Shown: positions 1 through 11,146 of the stretch, in pieces
Layout: every line of letters begins with the position of its first letter
Position numbering within the stretch: position 1 is the first letter of the stretch
Origin: Gaeumannomyces sp. JS-464
Taxonomy: Eukaryota > Ascomycota > Sordariomycetes > Magnaporthales > Magnaporthaceae
NCBI GenBank assembly: GCA_002197995.1
Contig: NGZR01000004.1
Coordinates: 124,001 to 188,000 of the forward strand
DNA: 64,000 nucleotides
Direction of reading: 5' to 3'
Notes under the pieces: generated by a model
Seen by the model: the letters and a program-made list of their open reading frames with translations, nothing else
Told to the model about the DNA's origin: nothing
Database searches by the model: none
Translations under genes and position numbers: made by a program

Positions 1-2885
1 ACAACTCCCGTGGGACCCCCACGTCCCTTTAAAGGAATGCCGGAAGTGCACCGTTGGCACGGCAAACACGGCCCCGGGCGTCGATTCCCTAACGGTTAAG
101 CTACTTACAGCGGCGTGGCCGGCAATAGGGGAATACGTTAGGGCCCTTTTCGAGGCTTGCTTAGGGCCGGGCACCACCCAGCCCCTTTCCGCACAGCGGA
201 AGTGGTTATGCTGAAAAAGCCGAATAAAACGGATTTAACGGACCCAAAATCCTACCGCCCGATAGCTTTACTCCCGTGCTTAGGGAAAGGGCTGGAGCGG
301 CTGGTGGCTTCGCGGATGGCATCCCTCGCATTACAACACGGGCTTATAGCCCCGCAACACGCCGGGGCTACCCCGAAAAAGGCCGCCATCGATTTAACGG
401 CATGCGTGGCCCACGAGGTGGAACGGGCCTTCCAAAAGCATAAAACGGCCGCCCTCGTTACCATGGATGTACAAGGGGCTTTCGACGCCGTACTTCGCCG
501 GAGGCTCCTTTAAAGGCTTTTAAACCAAGGCTGGGATCCAACGTTAGTACGATGGTATCATCTTTTGCAGGAAACAGGGTGGTTAAAGTGCGTTTGGAGG
601 ACGCCACGGCACCCCCTTTTTCCCCGGACTGCGGGCTACCCCAAGGGTTACCGGCGTCACCGGTCCTATTTATGCTTTATATGGCCGAAATCCTACCCAA
701 AGCAAAAGCGATTAGGTACGGATACGCGGACGATATAGGCATTTGCGTAACGGGTAGCACTCCGGAGGAGTGCTCCCGTAAAGCAGGGGCTACGGTTACG
801 GAAATCCTACGTTGGGCAGGGCTAATAAGGTTGCTTTCGACCCGGGGAAGTGCGAGCTTATGCATTTTTCCAAACGGAGAAATCCCACAACCCCAGCGGT
901 TACGGCGGAGGGCCTTACCATACAACAAGCTACAGGAGCTTTACGGTGGTTAGGGGTCCTTTTCGACCAAAGGCTTAATTTTAAAGCCCACGTGGAAAAC
1001 AGGGCTGCAAAAGCCCAAAGCGTTGCCAACCACCTCCGAAGGCTTACGAATTCGATAGGGGGATACCGGCACATTCGGTTTACAAAGCCGTCACAACGGT
1101 TATAATCCCTACGGCTTTATACGGGGCCGAGGTATGGTATAGGGGTAAAACTAAACCACACCCGTACAAGCCGGCACAACAGCAAATTATCCGCCAAGGC
1201 CATTTAATCGATCGGGTCGATAAAGCCTTAACCGCGTCCCTTAAGCAGTGGTCCCAGCTTGGAAAACCACACCGATAAACGCATTGCATTACGAATCCGG
1301 CATCCCAACGCCCAGGCGCTTTTGGAACAAGCCCGCCTCCGTTTTGCGGCCCGTATAAATACGGTTCCGGAAAACACCCCCTGGCCGCAGCGGCCAAGCC
1401 GGCCCTTAACGCCCGAGGGCCTAGGGCAGGCTTACCCGGCAGGCTTGCAACCTTTGCAAAGGACGGCCGGACTTCTTCCGGCTTGCACCCGCCCGGCCTA
1501 CCTCCCTTATAAATATACGGGGCTTACGGTGGCCATACAAAAAAGCAAGCAGCCGCTAAAGCATTTACGGCGTGGCTTTGCACCCTCCCACCCACCGACG
1601 TTATAATATATAGCGACGGGTCCAAAGCAAAAACGGAGCAGTTGGATACGGCTGGGTAATATACCAAGCCGGCCAACGCAAACTTTCCGGGCACGGCCGG
1701 CTGGCGCATCCCGCGGAAGTATTCGACGGCGAGGCGGAAGGGGCCCGGATGGGCCTCCGTAAAGCCGTTTGGAGCTTCCGCAATTGCACTTTCCACTTGT
1801 GCCTCGATAACACCTCGGCGGCCAACGGCTGTTTAAGCACGGCCCCTGATAGTTCACAAAGGGGCCTTTAAAAAATCCATTGCCTTATGGATAAACACCA
1901 GGTATACGTACGCTGGTCCCCGGGCCATATGGGAATCCCCGGAAACGAAAAGGCAAACGCCGAAGCAAAGTTGGGATCGGCCCTGCCAATACCCCAACAT
2001 TTTAAACCAACGGTGGCCGGAGTAAAGGCTTTAGCCCGGAAAACGGCCCGGGACGCCCGGAACGCATGGTTTAAACAACTTTCCGGATCGGTATAAGGCT
2101 ATAGGCCTCCCGCCGGCACCACAACATACGCCCGAAGCGTTGCAGCTGCACCGGAGGTACTGCAACGGCTAATAGCCGCACGCACCGGTTACGGGGATTT
2201 CGACTGGTACCACCGAAAGTTCCAGCACGAAGACGATAACCCGTGCCGCTGCGGAAAAAACAAATCCCCTTCCCACCCTGTATTTTGCAGGTTGGCTAAA
2301 ACGGCAGAAAATAAATGGCCTATAGCGGACCCCTCCCCGGCTTCCGACAGGCCCGGATATTGGAAACGGCTACTTTAAAAGCCTTTCCTTTTTGCTTCGT
2401 TCGCCGAAGCTACCAATTATTACACTATCGCTGGACGATAACAACAGGCCTAAAAAGCCCGCATACATCCTTTTCCTTGTTCTCCTACACCTTTTACCTT
2501 TTTCCTTTGTACCACCAGGACTAACAGTAGGCTCGTTGGTCCCCCGCACCTCCGGCCGGGCCCTGGGGGTCCCGAGGACCTTCCAGCCTAAAACCCGGCC
2601 CCACCCTTTACCGGCATACTCGCCGGCCGAACGCACTACTACCACCCGCAGCGCTTTACAACGCCCTGGCGTATATATATACGCCCTACCGCCGATTGCC
2701 CGCTCACTAACAAGGAGCGCTGGAACGCGGCCCGACCTTCGTGTGCCTTCGGGTTTAATTCTGCTAGCCGCCGGATAGCAACATGTAGCCTAATGTTTAG
2801 CTTAGGTAGCGCTAGCACGTCATATGCCCCTTGGGAGGCAGGGACTGGTAGATCCCGACTTACTGACGTTAAATATACTCACTCA
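1..2885 (+). mobile_element. Degenerate LINE-type (non-LTR) retrotransposon, 5' end outside window
   Basis: The reading frames encode pieces of a non-LTR retrotransposon polyprotein in the expected order. Reverse transcriptase fingers and palm lie at about 200-515 (YRPIALL, then a palm segment with AFDAV). The GLPQGLPASP segment is near 625-660 and the catalytic YADD box is at about 723-734. RNase H follows at about 1610-1990, with YSDGSK, a D-containing LDNTSA and HMGIPGNEKAN. A Cys-rich tail (CRCGKNK...) lies near 2240-2290. Stops and frame changes break the polyprotein many times, so this copy is dead. There are no LTRs. The 3' untranslated end runs to about 2880, where it meets a TTAC/CT-rich tail. 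The same 3' end recurs inverted near 9.7-10.0 kb. The order RT then RNase H recalls the fungal Tad1-like group, which is inference. Confidence 0.9.
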
Positions 2886-5377
2886 CTTACTTACTCTCTC
2901 TCTCCTCCCAATCCGACGAGTCGTTATCATCGTCGATCGCGCTTTTTTCGACATCGTCGGCTGTCGTCTTAAGCTGCTCGTTATTAATGGCCGGCGCCGG
3001 GGTGGTTTTATTTTGCGAAGGGAATACGCCGCTTTTGGCCGAATGTATCGCACTTTTAAGAGAGTTTTGTAGATGAGGATGGAAGGGAGTCGGCGGCCAG
3101 GGGTTCTTTGGTGTGGACGATGGAGACGACCAGCTTTTGCTTTTCGAAATCGCCTGGTAAGGACCTCGAGGACCGCAAGTGGGATGGGTGGTTGGGTTAA
3201 ACTAAAACCTTAGCTAGGGTTGGTGGCGACATTTTATCCGTCGTAAAGCAGCGTGCTAGGATTAAACATACATGGAAACCCATTTTAAAAACACTCCCAC
3301 GGATCGGCGGGAAGACAGAAAGAAGTGTGGGTGCAAGGGGGTTAGGGGTCGGCCAGGTGTGGGTTCCGGTCCCCTGGTAGTTAAAAGAGCCGACCTCGGC
3401 CTGAAAGGCTCAAACTTGACCGGCGGCTGCACGGAAAGGTCACCCCCGACGGCGCGATCACCCCTTAAAAACCTCGCCTGAGACGCCTGGCTGGTTGAAG
3501 ACACTGGGACCACCGAACCCGGGCGAGCAGCAGCACGCCTGTAGTGCAATTTCCAAAGGAGTAGGGAGCTCCCGTCTGGTCCCTTCCCGTTGACGCACCG
3601 CCCGTTGTGGACCCACCAGCCATGGAAGACCAAGACTTCTCTTGCGCAACCAGGTGTGGGGAAGACTCGCACAAGCGTTGCTTTAGGGCTAGGCCAGGTT
3701 GTGTGTAATAGCGCGAAGTGCCTCATTAAAGAGTCACCTGCGACGTAGAAAATACCGACCGCACAATTGGATAGGTACCTATGGAGAGAATTTTAGGTTC
3801 GTTAAAACCCTAATAGGGTTAAGCTATTCGTATGTATTGCCCGCGAATAGCTTGGTTGCCCAGGGTTCTAACGTGGTTTTTTGACATGTTAAATGCTAAA
3901 AATTCAAAAGCCCCAGGCCTGCCTCACCCCACTGAACAAAAACAATCAAGCTCTTTTTTAAAAGATTCACTAGCATCAAATCTGGCAAACGTGTGCTTCC
4001 GGCTGCTAAACAATACTATAATTGCACTGTAAGAGGGGCTGTAAATGGCAGCCCAGACAGTGTCGCGTTCGCAGGATGCACGTTCCATTGGCGCACCTTC
4101 GGGTAGCCCGCTCGCGTCAGCGGTGCGCTGTCATGTCGCAGTCGCACCACTCCCACGCCTTTTTTGAGCCTCAGGAAACGGTTCGATAGTGGCGCACGAT
4201 GCGCAGGATAGAGACTTGAGAGAATTGAGCGCAACCCTACGCATGCCACCCATCTCTCCGCTGTACGCTCGCCTTCTTTTTTATACCTGCCTGGGACGAC
4301 GTCAATGGCGGTAGAAATCCAAACCAGGGACCCGGGACGGAAGTGATATTCTTAATAACTGGTGGCTGTCACTTGATACACCCTTAACACAACACTGTGT
4401 GGAGGAAATCTCAAATGCGCCCTGCGTCTCATCCGGGGCCATTTTTAATATGGATTGCGGTGTAGTGCTGCCAACGCCCGGAAACTCCGGGAGTCATCCC
4501 CGGTCCCGTGGTCTTCCGCCGCAGCGTGTAATGAGCTGCGTACACCTGGCCGAGGGGCGAGGCGGCCACAGCTGTCCCGACGCTAAATTTGAGTCAGGAC
4601 GGTGGTAGCATCCCGTTGTTCGCGCTCTCCGACTGGTCGTCTTTTTGCCTTGTTTGATCTCTGTGACCCTAAAATACTCTCAGGAACTCCTTTTTCGAGC
4701 TTTTATCTTCTAGAACAAAAGCGTCTGGGAGATGACAGCCTTCCCTCCAACAATCTTTCCCCAGCTACCCACAGGCGCTCGGGCCTCCCACAGGCAGGTA
4801 GGCCGGATCAGTCCTCGATTGGCACGCCTCCTCCGAAAGACCCAGCATTCGGCCGACAAACGAGTCGAGCCGATGGTCCTCATGTTTTCGGCAAAGCTAG
4901 GGTCTCAAATGACTCCCGGGGAATTTTGATATGGGGCCGACAGGTGACGAAACTGCCACTGAAATGGGCTCGACGACAAGGTACATTAGATAATAGGATA
5001 TGGGGACGTAACGTAAAATTGAAGCTCGAACCCCCTAGGTTCCGATATTACCAGTAATATCTTCAAATTAAACCCTTGCAAATAATGAAGAGAATCTGGC
5101 CAGCTTAGTTTTCCTTCCAACATTATAACCGAGACCAAGCTCCTGCTGGGACAACGCCAACCGGGAGTGATATCTAAACAAAAGCGACATTTATTAGCCA
5201 GGGAAAATGAAATAACAGCCCGAAAATTGCACGAAAACCTTACAATTTCAGTATCAAATGCCGCCAGGCCGGGTGGCAGGGGACGGCGAGTAGCTCGGGC
5301 CGGTTAGTGGGTGCTTCCTGCTACGAACGCCTGCTGGCGATGCTGCCATCCACCGACCGGGAGCGAGGGGTTGCGCC
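2886..5377. other. Intergenic stretch without a supported gene
   Basis: About 2.5 kb between the retrotransposon and the receptor gene. It holds only short overlapping frames with no recognisable motif, no convincing splice pattern and no match to families I know. It may be decayed repeat DNA. The last few hundred bases are probably the 3' flank of the receptor gene. Confidence 0.5.
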
Positions 5378-6852
5378 TTAACGCTGCGGCGCGGGCTGAG
5401 GAGGAGGCGACGCCAGAGAATATGTGGTGGCCCCAACCTGCATCGGAGACGGGTTTTCGATCTTTGGGTCCTCTCCCCAGGCCCCTGTTCCACTGCCTGC
5501 CTTGGTAGAACCCTGAAGGCTGTTCGCGGACACCGTGCCAAGCTCCACGTCATCAGGAGCGGCTAGGGCTCGGGCGCTGTCAATGCCTACCGACAAAGGG
5601 TTGTTGCGGTGCCGGGGCTTCTGTCCTTGCGGTTCCACCTGCGGCGATTCGGCTTGGCCTGCGCTGGAAAGCCATCGCCATCGACTGAACAGCGGCCTCA
5701 GCGTAACGACGCACGCACAGGCAATGCCTATATTCGTTTCGGTTACACCATAAAGGCTGCTTGGGACGGTATCCCATGTTATGTCGGGCGAAGTGGCCAC
5801 ACGTAACAGACTTAGCAGCCGCAAAACGGAAACAATACTAGCCCTGGAAAAGAGAAAAGGCGTGCGAAGATGCGTAAGTCAACGGTGTTATTTTACCCGA
5901 TATACCCAAAAGGAAGGGTGGAAAAGGAATATGTAAACTTACATAGCGCCAAGGGCTAAAACAAGGCCGAGAAGTACCCGTTGTGGCCAGGGGATAGTGA
6001 GATGCCGAAGAATAAAGAGTGGGCCAATGAGAATGATAAAGTCCATGACGATAATCCAAGACAAAGATGCGATATCCCAGGCGGGGCTGATGCATTCGGC
6101 TCCTGGAACGTTAGGGGTCCATAGAGCGTAAATAGGCACACAGCTTCTTAGGGAAACAATAACAAAAGTACATAACCCGCAACCTGTCATCGCCATAAGG
6201 ATGTAGCAAAACCATTTTTCGAAAGACATGACGGTAATCCGGAGGTACTGGAGTAGAATGGATAGTTTGAGAAGCGCATGTGTCGTTATGTAGCCAATGC
6301 AAATGGCAGGCATAAACTGCCCGAAAATATCAGCTGTGGTTCGGGGTGCGCAGTAGGAGTCGTCCTGGTGAAGTTAAACCTTTCGACATACCTTCAGAAT
6401 CAGAGTAAATTCGGCGGGGCTAACCGTTTCGAAGTGCCGTCCAGCTCCATTGGTAAACCCTAGGAACATTTGCATACCGAGGTGTTAAATGTCGAATAAA
6501 TAACGAATTTCCCTGGTTAAAAAGAAATGTACATTAAAACGTACCAATTATAACAAACACGGAAAAGAAGATGGAGAAAGCCTGTATATTTCGAGGTAAG
6601 CATAATTTGCGCTTTAGTCGGGATTTAAAGTTTAACCTATAAAGCGTGGAAATGGGAAATTCTATCACGCACCAGAGCTGCAACGATGGTGTAGTCTTCC
6701 CAAGAAACTTTCCCAACTAGGAAAGCCCGTGTGTAAATGCGCAACGCGACGAAAAGAAGCGCGATAGCTGAGCAGACAACGGTGACCGGGATGCCATAGC
6801 TGGCTCGATCTTCGTTCCGGCGGTACGCCAAGTCGGTCGAGTTGGATGCCAT
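5378..6852 (-). CDS. Fungal rhodopsin-domain (PTH11-like) seven-helix membrane protein, 5 exons
   Basis: Exons join at 6852-6673, 6581-6545, 6459-6392, 6316-5943 and 5843-5378, giving 1125 nt (374 residues) with GT-AG introns and no frame break. The start is the ATG at 6852 (MASNSTDLAYRR). Hydrophobic helices occur in the family order. The first (IPVTVVCSAIALLFVALRIY) is followed by the typical VSWEDYTIVAAL loop. Later come LLKLSILLQYLRI and a loop ending in ISPAWDIASL, two more helices, and the conserved last block TWDTVPSSLYGVTETNIGI ending CACVVTLRP. A hydrophilic tail of about 100 residues follows. Such proteins sit in the plasma membrane. Some PTH11-type members sense surface or nutrient cues and signal through G proteins, but the ligand here is unknown. 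There is no N-terminal CFEM domain. The gene lies in repeat-rich DNA beside G-alpha remnants. Confidence 0.85.
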
Positions 6853-8196
6853 GGTGGGCAACTGGCGAATGTGCAGAAAGCCTGGGACTCGAGCGGCTGG
6901 ATGCTGTATTTCATTCCGCTGCATGAAGAAAGAAGACCAAAGCAGTTTATATATTGCCAGCAGTGCTGCATTTAAACACTGCTGTCATTCAACATTCGAC
7001 ATTCTGCCTACTGCATGCAATTCATCGCAAAAGGAAATTCGTACCACAGCATCCAGGGGAAGGTCATTGGTTCCACGCCCTTGGGACCGCAAAGAGCCAA
7101 GCAGTTGCAAGGGGGAGGGCTTAGCGCTACCGGGGCTTGCTTTTGCGCATCCGCTCGTTCACACCTCCAACCCGATCTCCCTTTGGGGCTGAACATCGTG
7201 CGCCACCACCAACCGTGCACCAGGTCAGCCCGCGAGAAACTGCAACGCGTAATTGGCCGACTTTCCTCGATCACCACAATAGCGCGCCACAGCTGCAGCC
7301 ATCGCGAGCGTCACATTCCTACACAAGGAATTTTCCCTTAGTTTCCTGCAAGTTGTGATTGAACGAAAGCCGGAATACTTAACCACAATATCCGGTCGCC
7401 CATATTTGCTTTTTTAAGTGGCTTTCCCCATTTTCCTCTCGCCCTTTTTCCTTTTCTTCTCCCCAACTATTTTTACGTTTGTGACAGTTGAAAGATGTCC
7501 GAAATTGCTGGCTGTCTTCTGCGGCGGAATTTGCCGGATTTCGGCGATGCTCCCCCTGGTGGCGCCGCCAAGGCAGCGGTGGCACACAGCGTGACGCCGT
7601 CGTACTACCAGACTCAGAGGGCGCCTTCCTGTTACTGAGCTTTGGGCGTCGGCGAGAAGACGGCGAGCAGCAGGTGCGCCTCCCTCGGAGTCATGTCGGC
7701 GCTTCAGCAAAATCCGCGCCACATTCGGACTCATCATACGCCACCACACCCACTTCGCACGTTTTCGGTCTACCAGTGCCAGAGCAGGATATGGTGTCGT
7801 TGTTCCCACCAGGGCAGCTTGTATCTGTACGTACGAGGGCCACAGCCCTTGGTGAACGCTACGAATGCCGTATTGCAGTTACGCGGTAGGTATATATACC
7901 AGACAGAATTTGTCCAGCACAGTCCTCCCTGCGAGTTCATCAATCGCGGGGTATTTTCTATGAACCTAGCCCGCGCTCTCAGAATCGTGCACTTGCCATA
8001 CCTCGCGGCCCACATCCATCTCCATTTTCTGCGCACGGATGTCCGATTCCTCCCTGAGCTTAACCAAAGCGTCGGGCTAGCCTAGGGGCTCCCGAATCCC
8101 GGAGCAATGGGGCAGCGATATATAGGGATGGGCGCCGAGCTGCAGTAAATCTAGGTTTTGGAGGCAGAGAAAGGCAGGGTGGGGTGGAATCTCAAA
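6853..8196. other. Intergenic stretch, no confident gene
   Basis: This holds the promoter side of the receptor gene. Beyond it are only short frames. One minus-strand stretch near 8090-7980 reads as a short hydrophilic helix-like peptide (ALVKLREESDIRAQK) followed by a possible GT donor. I cannot attach it to a gene or a family. Confidence 0.4.
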
Positions 8197-8280
8197 TCAC
8201 TCCTTAATATCTAAAAAGACGAAACGGACATTGGAAGTATCGGTCCCTTGTGTGACGCTGAACAAAACGTACCTCGCCAT
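8197..8280 (-). pseudogene. G-protein alpha subunit remnant (C-terminal beta6/alpha5 segment)
   Basis: The frame beginning ATGGCGAGG on the minus strand reads VTQGTDTSNVRFVFLDIKE and then stops. This matches the near-invariant end of G-alpha proteins, where a (T/S)xATDT(S/T)N(I/V)xxVF..VK(E/D) segment binds the guanine base and precedes the last helix. The final helix and C-terminus are missing, and the stop comes right after the KE. No upstream G-alpha sequence is joined to it. It is a fragment, not a gene. Confidence 0.65.
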
Positions 8281-8429
8281 TACGCCCCATGCAAAGGAGC
8301 CGCTTTTAATTCCGCGACGCCGCGGGTAATGCACTGAGCTTTATCAAGCTATTTCCGGTGCTTGTATCTCTCGTGTCATGTGCAGGCTCCTTGAACTGAT
8401 CCGCGGCCTTGGCTCGGCATTCATTTAGC

Positions 8430-8533
8430 TTGCAGAGGTCAATCCTGGTCGTTGTCATTCATTTTAGGTTGCGGAGGTCAATCCTGGTCGTTGTCGTTCA
8501 TTTTAGGTTGCGGAGGTCAATCCTGGTCGTTGT
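8430..8533. repeat. 39-bp tandem repeat, about 2.7 copies
   Basis: The unit starts TTGCAGAGGTCAATCCTGGT and continues through CGTTGTC to a CATTTTAGG end. Copies run 8430-8468, 8469-8507 and a partial third copy 8508-8533. Copies differ by only one or two transitions, so the array is young. It lies between the two G-alpha remnants. Confidence 0.9.
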
Positions 8534-8722
8534 GCCTTCGAGCCTTCCCAGCTAAGATAGAAGAAAAAGAAAAGGGGCCAACTGGGATGGGAAATGCGGT
8601 CTTAGGCAAAGACATCGAAACGGAAAAAAAGAAAAGGAGGCAGAAGCAGAGGTTTAAAAAACCGTAATAAACCATATCATATCTTAGGAGCATATAGGGA
8701 GGCTCCTAGGCGCAGCTGTGGA

Positions 8723-9109
8723 TCAGATCAGAATCCCCGAGTCTTTTAACACATTGTTCAGGATCGAGGGATTCGGGAGCCATATCACGTGCTGTGGGTA
8801 CACGTTCTGGTGGGCCCGTTTCACCTGATTGAATCGCCAGAAAAGGCATTTGCCAGCCTTGTTTACGTCATTGCCGCCCGAATGGTCCGAGAAGTAATTC
8901 TCGGTGACCAGACCAATTTCTGTTTGAAGATGTCGGCTTTGTTGAGGAAACAGGATGATGCTAGTTTGCACGAACCACCTCGAGTTCACCACCGAGTCGA
9001 AGAGCCGCAAGCTTTCTATCATCCGGTTCTGGCAGACACGAATAGAGTCAGCTAGAAGATTGCCGCTGGCTAGGCCCAGGGATTCTGGGGGGCAGCTCGC
9101 GTTTGCCAT
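8723..9109 (-). pseudogene. Truncated and rearranged G-protein alpha subunit
   Basis: A 128-residue frame contains clear G-alpha helical and Ras-like blocks. [19 protein letters not shown] (about residues 28-46) is followed by TSIILF, then [14 protein letters not shown], then [17 protein letters not shown], and near the end [13 protein letters not shown]. The N-terminal half of a G-alpha (P-loop GAGESGKST and switch I/II) is absent. The NKxD base-binding segment after IILF is replaced by unrelated residues. The TQATDTSN segment expected before the last helix is missing here but turns up 440 bp away at 8197-8280. This cannot be a working GTPase. It is either a decayed duplicate or a rearranged copy. 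The DSGIL ending differs from the CGLI/CGLF type of Gi-like members. Confidence 0.75.
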
Positions 9110-9663
9110 CTAGGGTCATGCTGGCGCTCGTGGTTGCCCCATCGCGTTTAACCGAGCTCAGATTTGCGAAAGACGGGTTGCGCTAGGTCCAGGAGGAAAC
9201 AAACAAATTGCTCGAAAGTCGTCGGATTGCTCAGCCGCACCAGAGGGTTGATTTGCCCGAAAGAGGAGCCTTTACACAATTAGGGAAGGTGCGACATCGC
9301 GACGCGGACTAGCCAGGATCATCGCTTGGCTGGTTGCGGGGTTGCAGGCCTAACTCCAGGATTGAGGACATTATAAGCCCCCTTTGCAAACGTAGCGTGG
9401 GCGGTGGCGTTCGCCATCTTTCTCAGCCTGAGCTGTACCAGCGGCGGCACCGGGGGGCGCAGCTGCTGCTTGGCCTGGCCGCCTTTTGCGGCGCCAGCCT
9501 GCTCGGAGCACTGGCGGAGGACTCCTCGACCACCCTCGACCTGATCAAGAACTGAGGGCCCCTTGGCCCTCAGCCTCAGCCTCTGGACCGTGCCGGAGTG
9601 GATCCAGGTCACGGGCGCTCGTCACGTGGCCTATGCGGTTGCGGGAGGGTGAAGGGGGCCCGG

Positions 9664-9667
<4 letters not shown>

Positions 9668-9700
<33 letters not shown>
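9668..9700. repeat. (GA)n microsatellite at retrotransposon 3' tail
   Basis: About 16 AG units. It lies directly beside the inverted retrotransposon 3' fragment and corresponds to the CT-rich tail of the copy at 2880-2905, so it probably grew from that element's simple-sequence 3' tail. Confidence 0.85.
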
Positions 9701-9704
<4 letters not shown>

Positions 9705-10000
9705 ATTTAACGTCGGTAAGTCGGGATTTACCAGTCCCTGCCTCCCAAGGGCATACGACGTGCTAGCGCTACCTAAGCTAAACATTAGGCTACATGTTGC
9801 TATCCGGCGGCTAGCAGAACTAAACCCGAAGGCACACGGAGGTCGGGCCGCATTCCGGCGCTCCTTGTTAGTAAGCGGGCAATCGGCAGTAGGGCGTATA
9901 AAACGCCAGGGCGTTGAAAGCGCTGCGGGTGGTGGTAGTAAAAGCAGTCGGCCGGCAAGGTGCCGGAGTAAAGTGAGGCCGGGCGGGCGGAGGCGCCGCA
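9701..10000 (-). mobile_element. Inverted 3' fragment of the same LINE family
   Basis: The reverse complement of about 9703-9942 aligns with 2649-2880 at roughly 95 percent identity by eye. Shared landmarks are GCTAGCCGCCGGATAGCAAC and CCTAATGTTTAGCTTAGGTA. Beyond about 9945 the two copies diverge quickly. No coding part of the element is recognisable here. The observed differences are almost all transitions. This copy faces the opposite way to the one at the left edge. Confidence 0.85.
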
Positions 10001-10279
10001 ATGGTCCCCTTTGGGCCCGGCCAAAGAAAGAAAGTTCGGGGGCTGGAGGGCCTAATTCCAACCCGGTGTGCTCCTTCCGCGTCGCGTATCGAACGATAGG
10101 CTGCGCGGTTTGCCAAACGTGTTGTGTTACGCTGGCAAACAGAGCCGCGTACAGCGCGTGCTGAAAGCAATTAATACGCGTGCGTGCTTAACAGGCAAAA
10201 TGAGTGCTAAAGCAGGCCAATCTTGCGCCGTGTGTGTCGTTGGGATGCGTCGACCGAGGAGGAGTCGCGGTGTAGTGGG

Positions 10280-10313
<34 letters not shown>

Positions 10314-11146
10314 GGCGGCGGCCGGTACCAGGTTGTGCTGGGGGAGGTGCTGTGAAAGGGATACCGGCGGCGGAAGGGTGCCACGCTGGCTCGCTGCGCG
10401 AGATTGGGCCTTGTATTGTGCGCCTCTATGCGGGAGGCGCGCCGAGCCACCGAACGGACTCTATCTTCACCGCGATCGATGGAAAACTCGTCAAAGGAGG
10501 TCTGCCGATTAAATGTGTCGCGAAGGAAGGCGTTGCGTGCAGTGGTGGTGATTGAGGGCGGCAGGTTGAAGAGATTTTCGTTGTGGGCGACTGTTAGGAC
10601 TACAGGCGGAAGTCCCGCCCAAACCTTAACAACATGGTCCGTGCACACATGCTGCGAAGTTGTGAACGGAGAGAGTTGGGGCCCGGAAAAAGACTTCTCT
10701 CGATGGGATTGGTTTTTCCGAGGGGCAGAGGAAAGTTTTGCGTTTTACCAGTAAGAATCTAGATGGGCTAAAACGGCTGCGGATAGTACTTGGGACGTGT
10801 CTTTGCGTATTTTCTGTGGCGTTGTCTACCTCACTAGGTAGGTAGGTGGGTAGCTTAGAGATGGGGGGCGTTGCAAAGTCTTGGTCACGGAGTTAAGACG
10901 CGGAGAGATCGGGTAGTCGCGACGAGGCTCGAGTGGTATCGTATTGATCGTGCGCCGAGACGCTTACTCATGAAGATTAAATAGCAGAATTAGGTATATC
11001 CTTCCCTCAAAACATTACCACTTCCACGGGCTGCCCCGAGGAAGGCCATTGATCGTTACCCATTAAAAACTATCACACCAACGCGTCATCCGATTTGTTT
11101 TTTTCTTTTCTGGTTTATTCGATTTGAAGCATCCGGAAAACCCATT
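10001..11146. other. Intergenic stretch with a 30-base G run
   Basis: No supported gene. It contains the long G run at 10283-10312 and short Gly/Pro-coding frames caused by it. A GGTAGGTAGGTGGGTAG stretch lies near 10840-10855. Motifs of the ACCTACCTAGGTAGGT kind also occur near 30965, 31055 and 32375. Confidence 0.5.
10283..10312. repeat. Homopolymer run of 30 G
   Basis: An uninterrupted run of 30 guanines. The true length is uncertain because long homopolymers are poorly measured by sequencing. Confidence 0.8.

Noticed and set aside
6460..6512. Possible extra 35-nt exon in the receptor gene
   Set aside because: It would require an 18-nt intron. Direct splicing from 6545 to 6459 keeps the frame and gives the expected helix sequence.
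10210..10560. Gly- or Pro-rich proteins around the G run
   Set aside because: They are only translations of the 30-base homopolymer with no conserved flanks.
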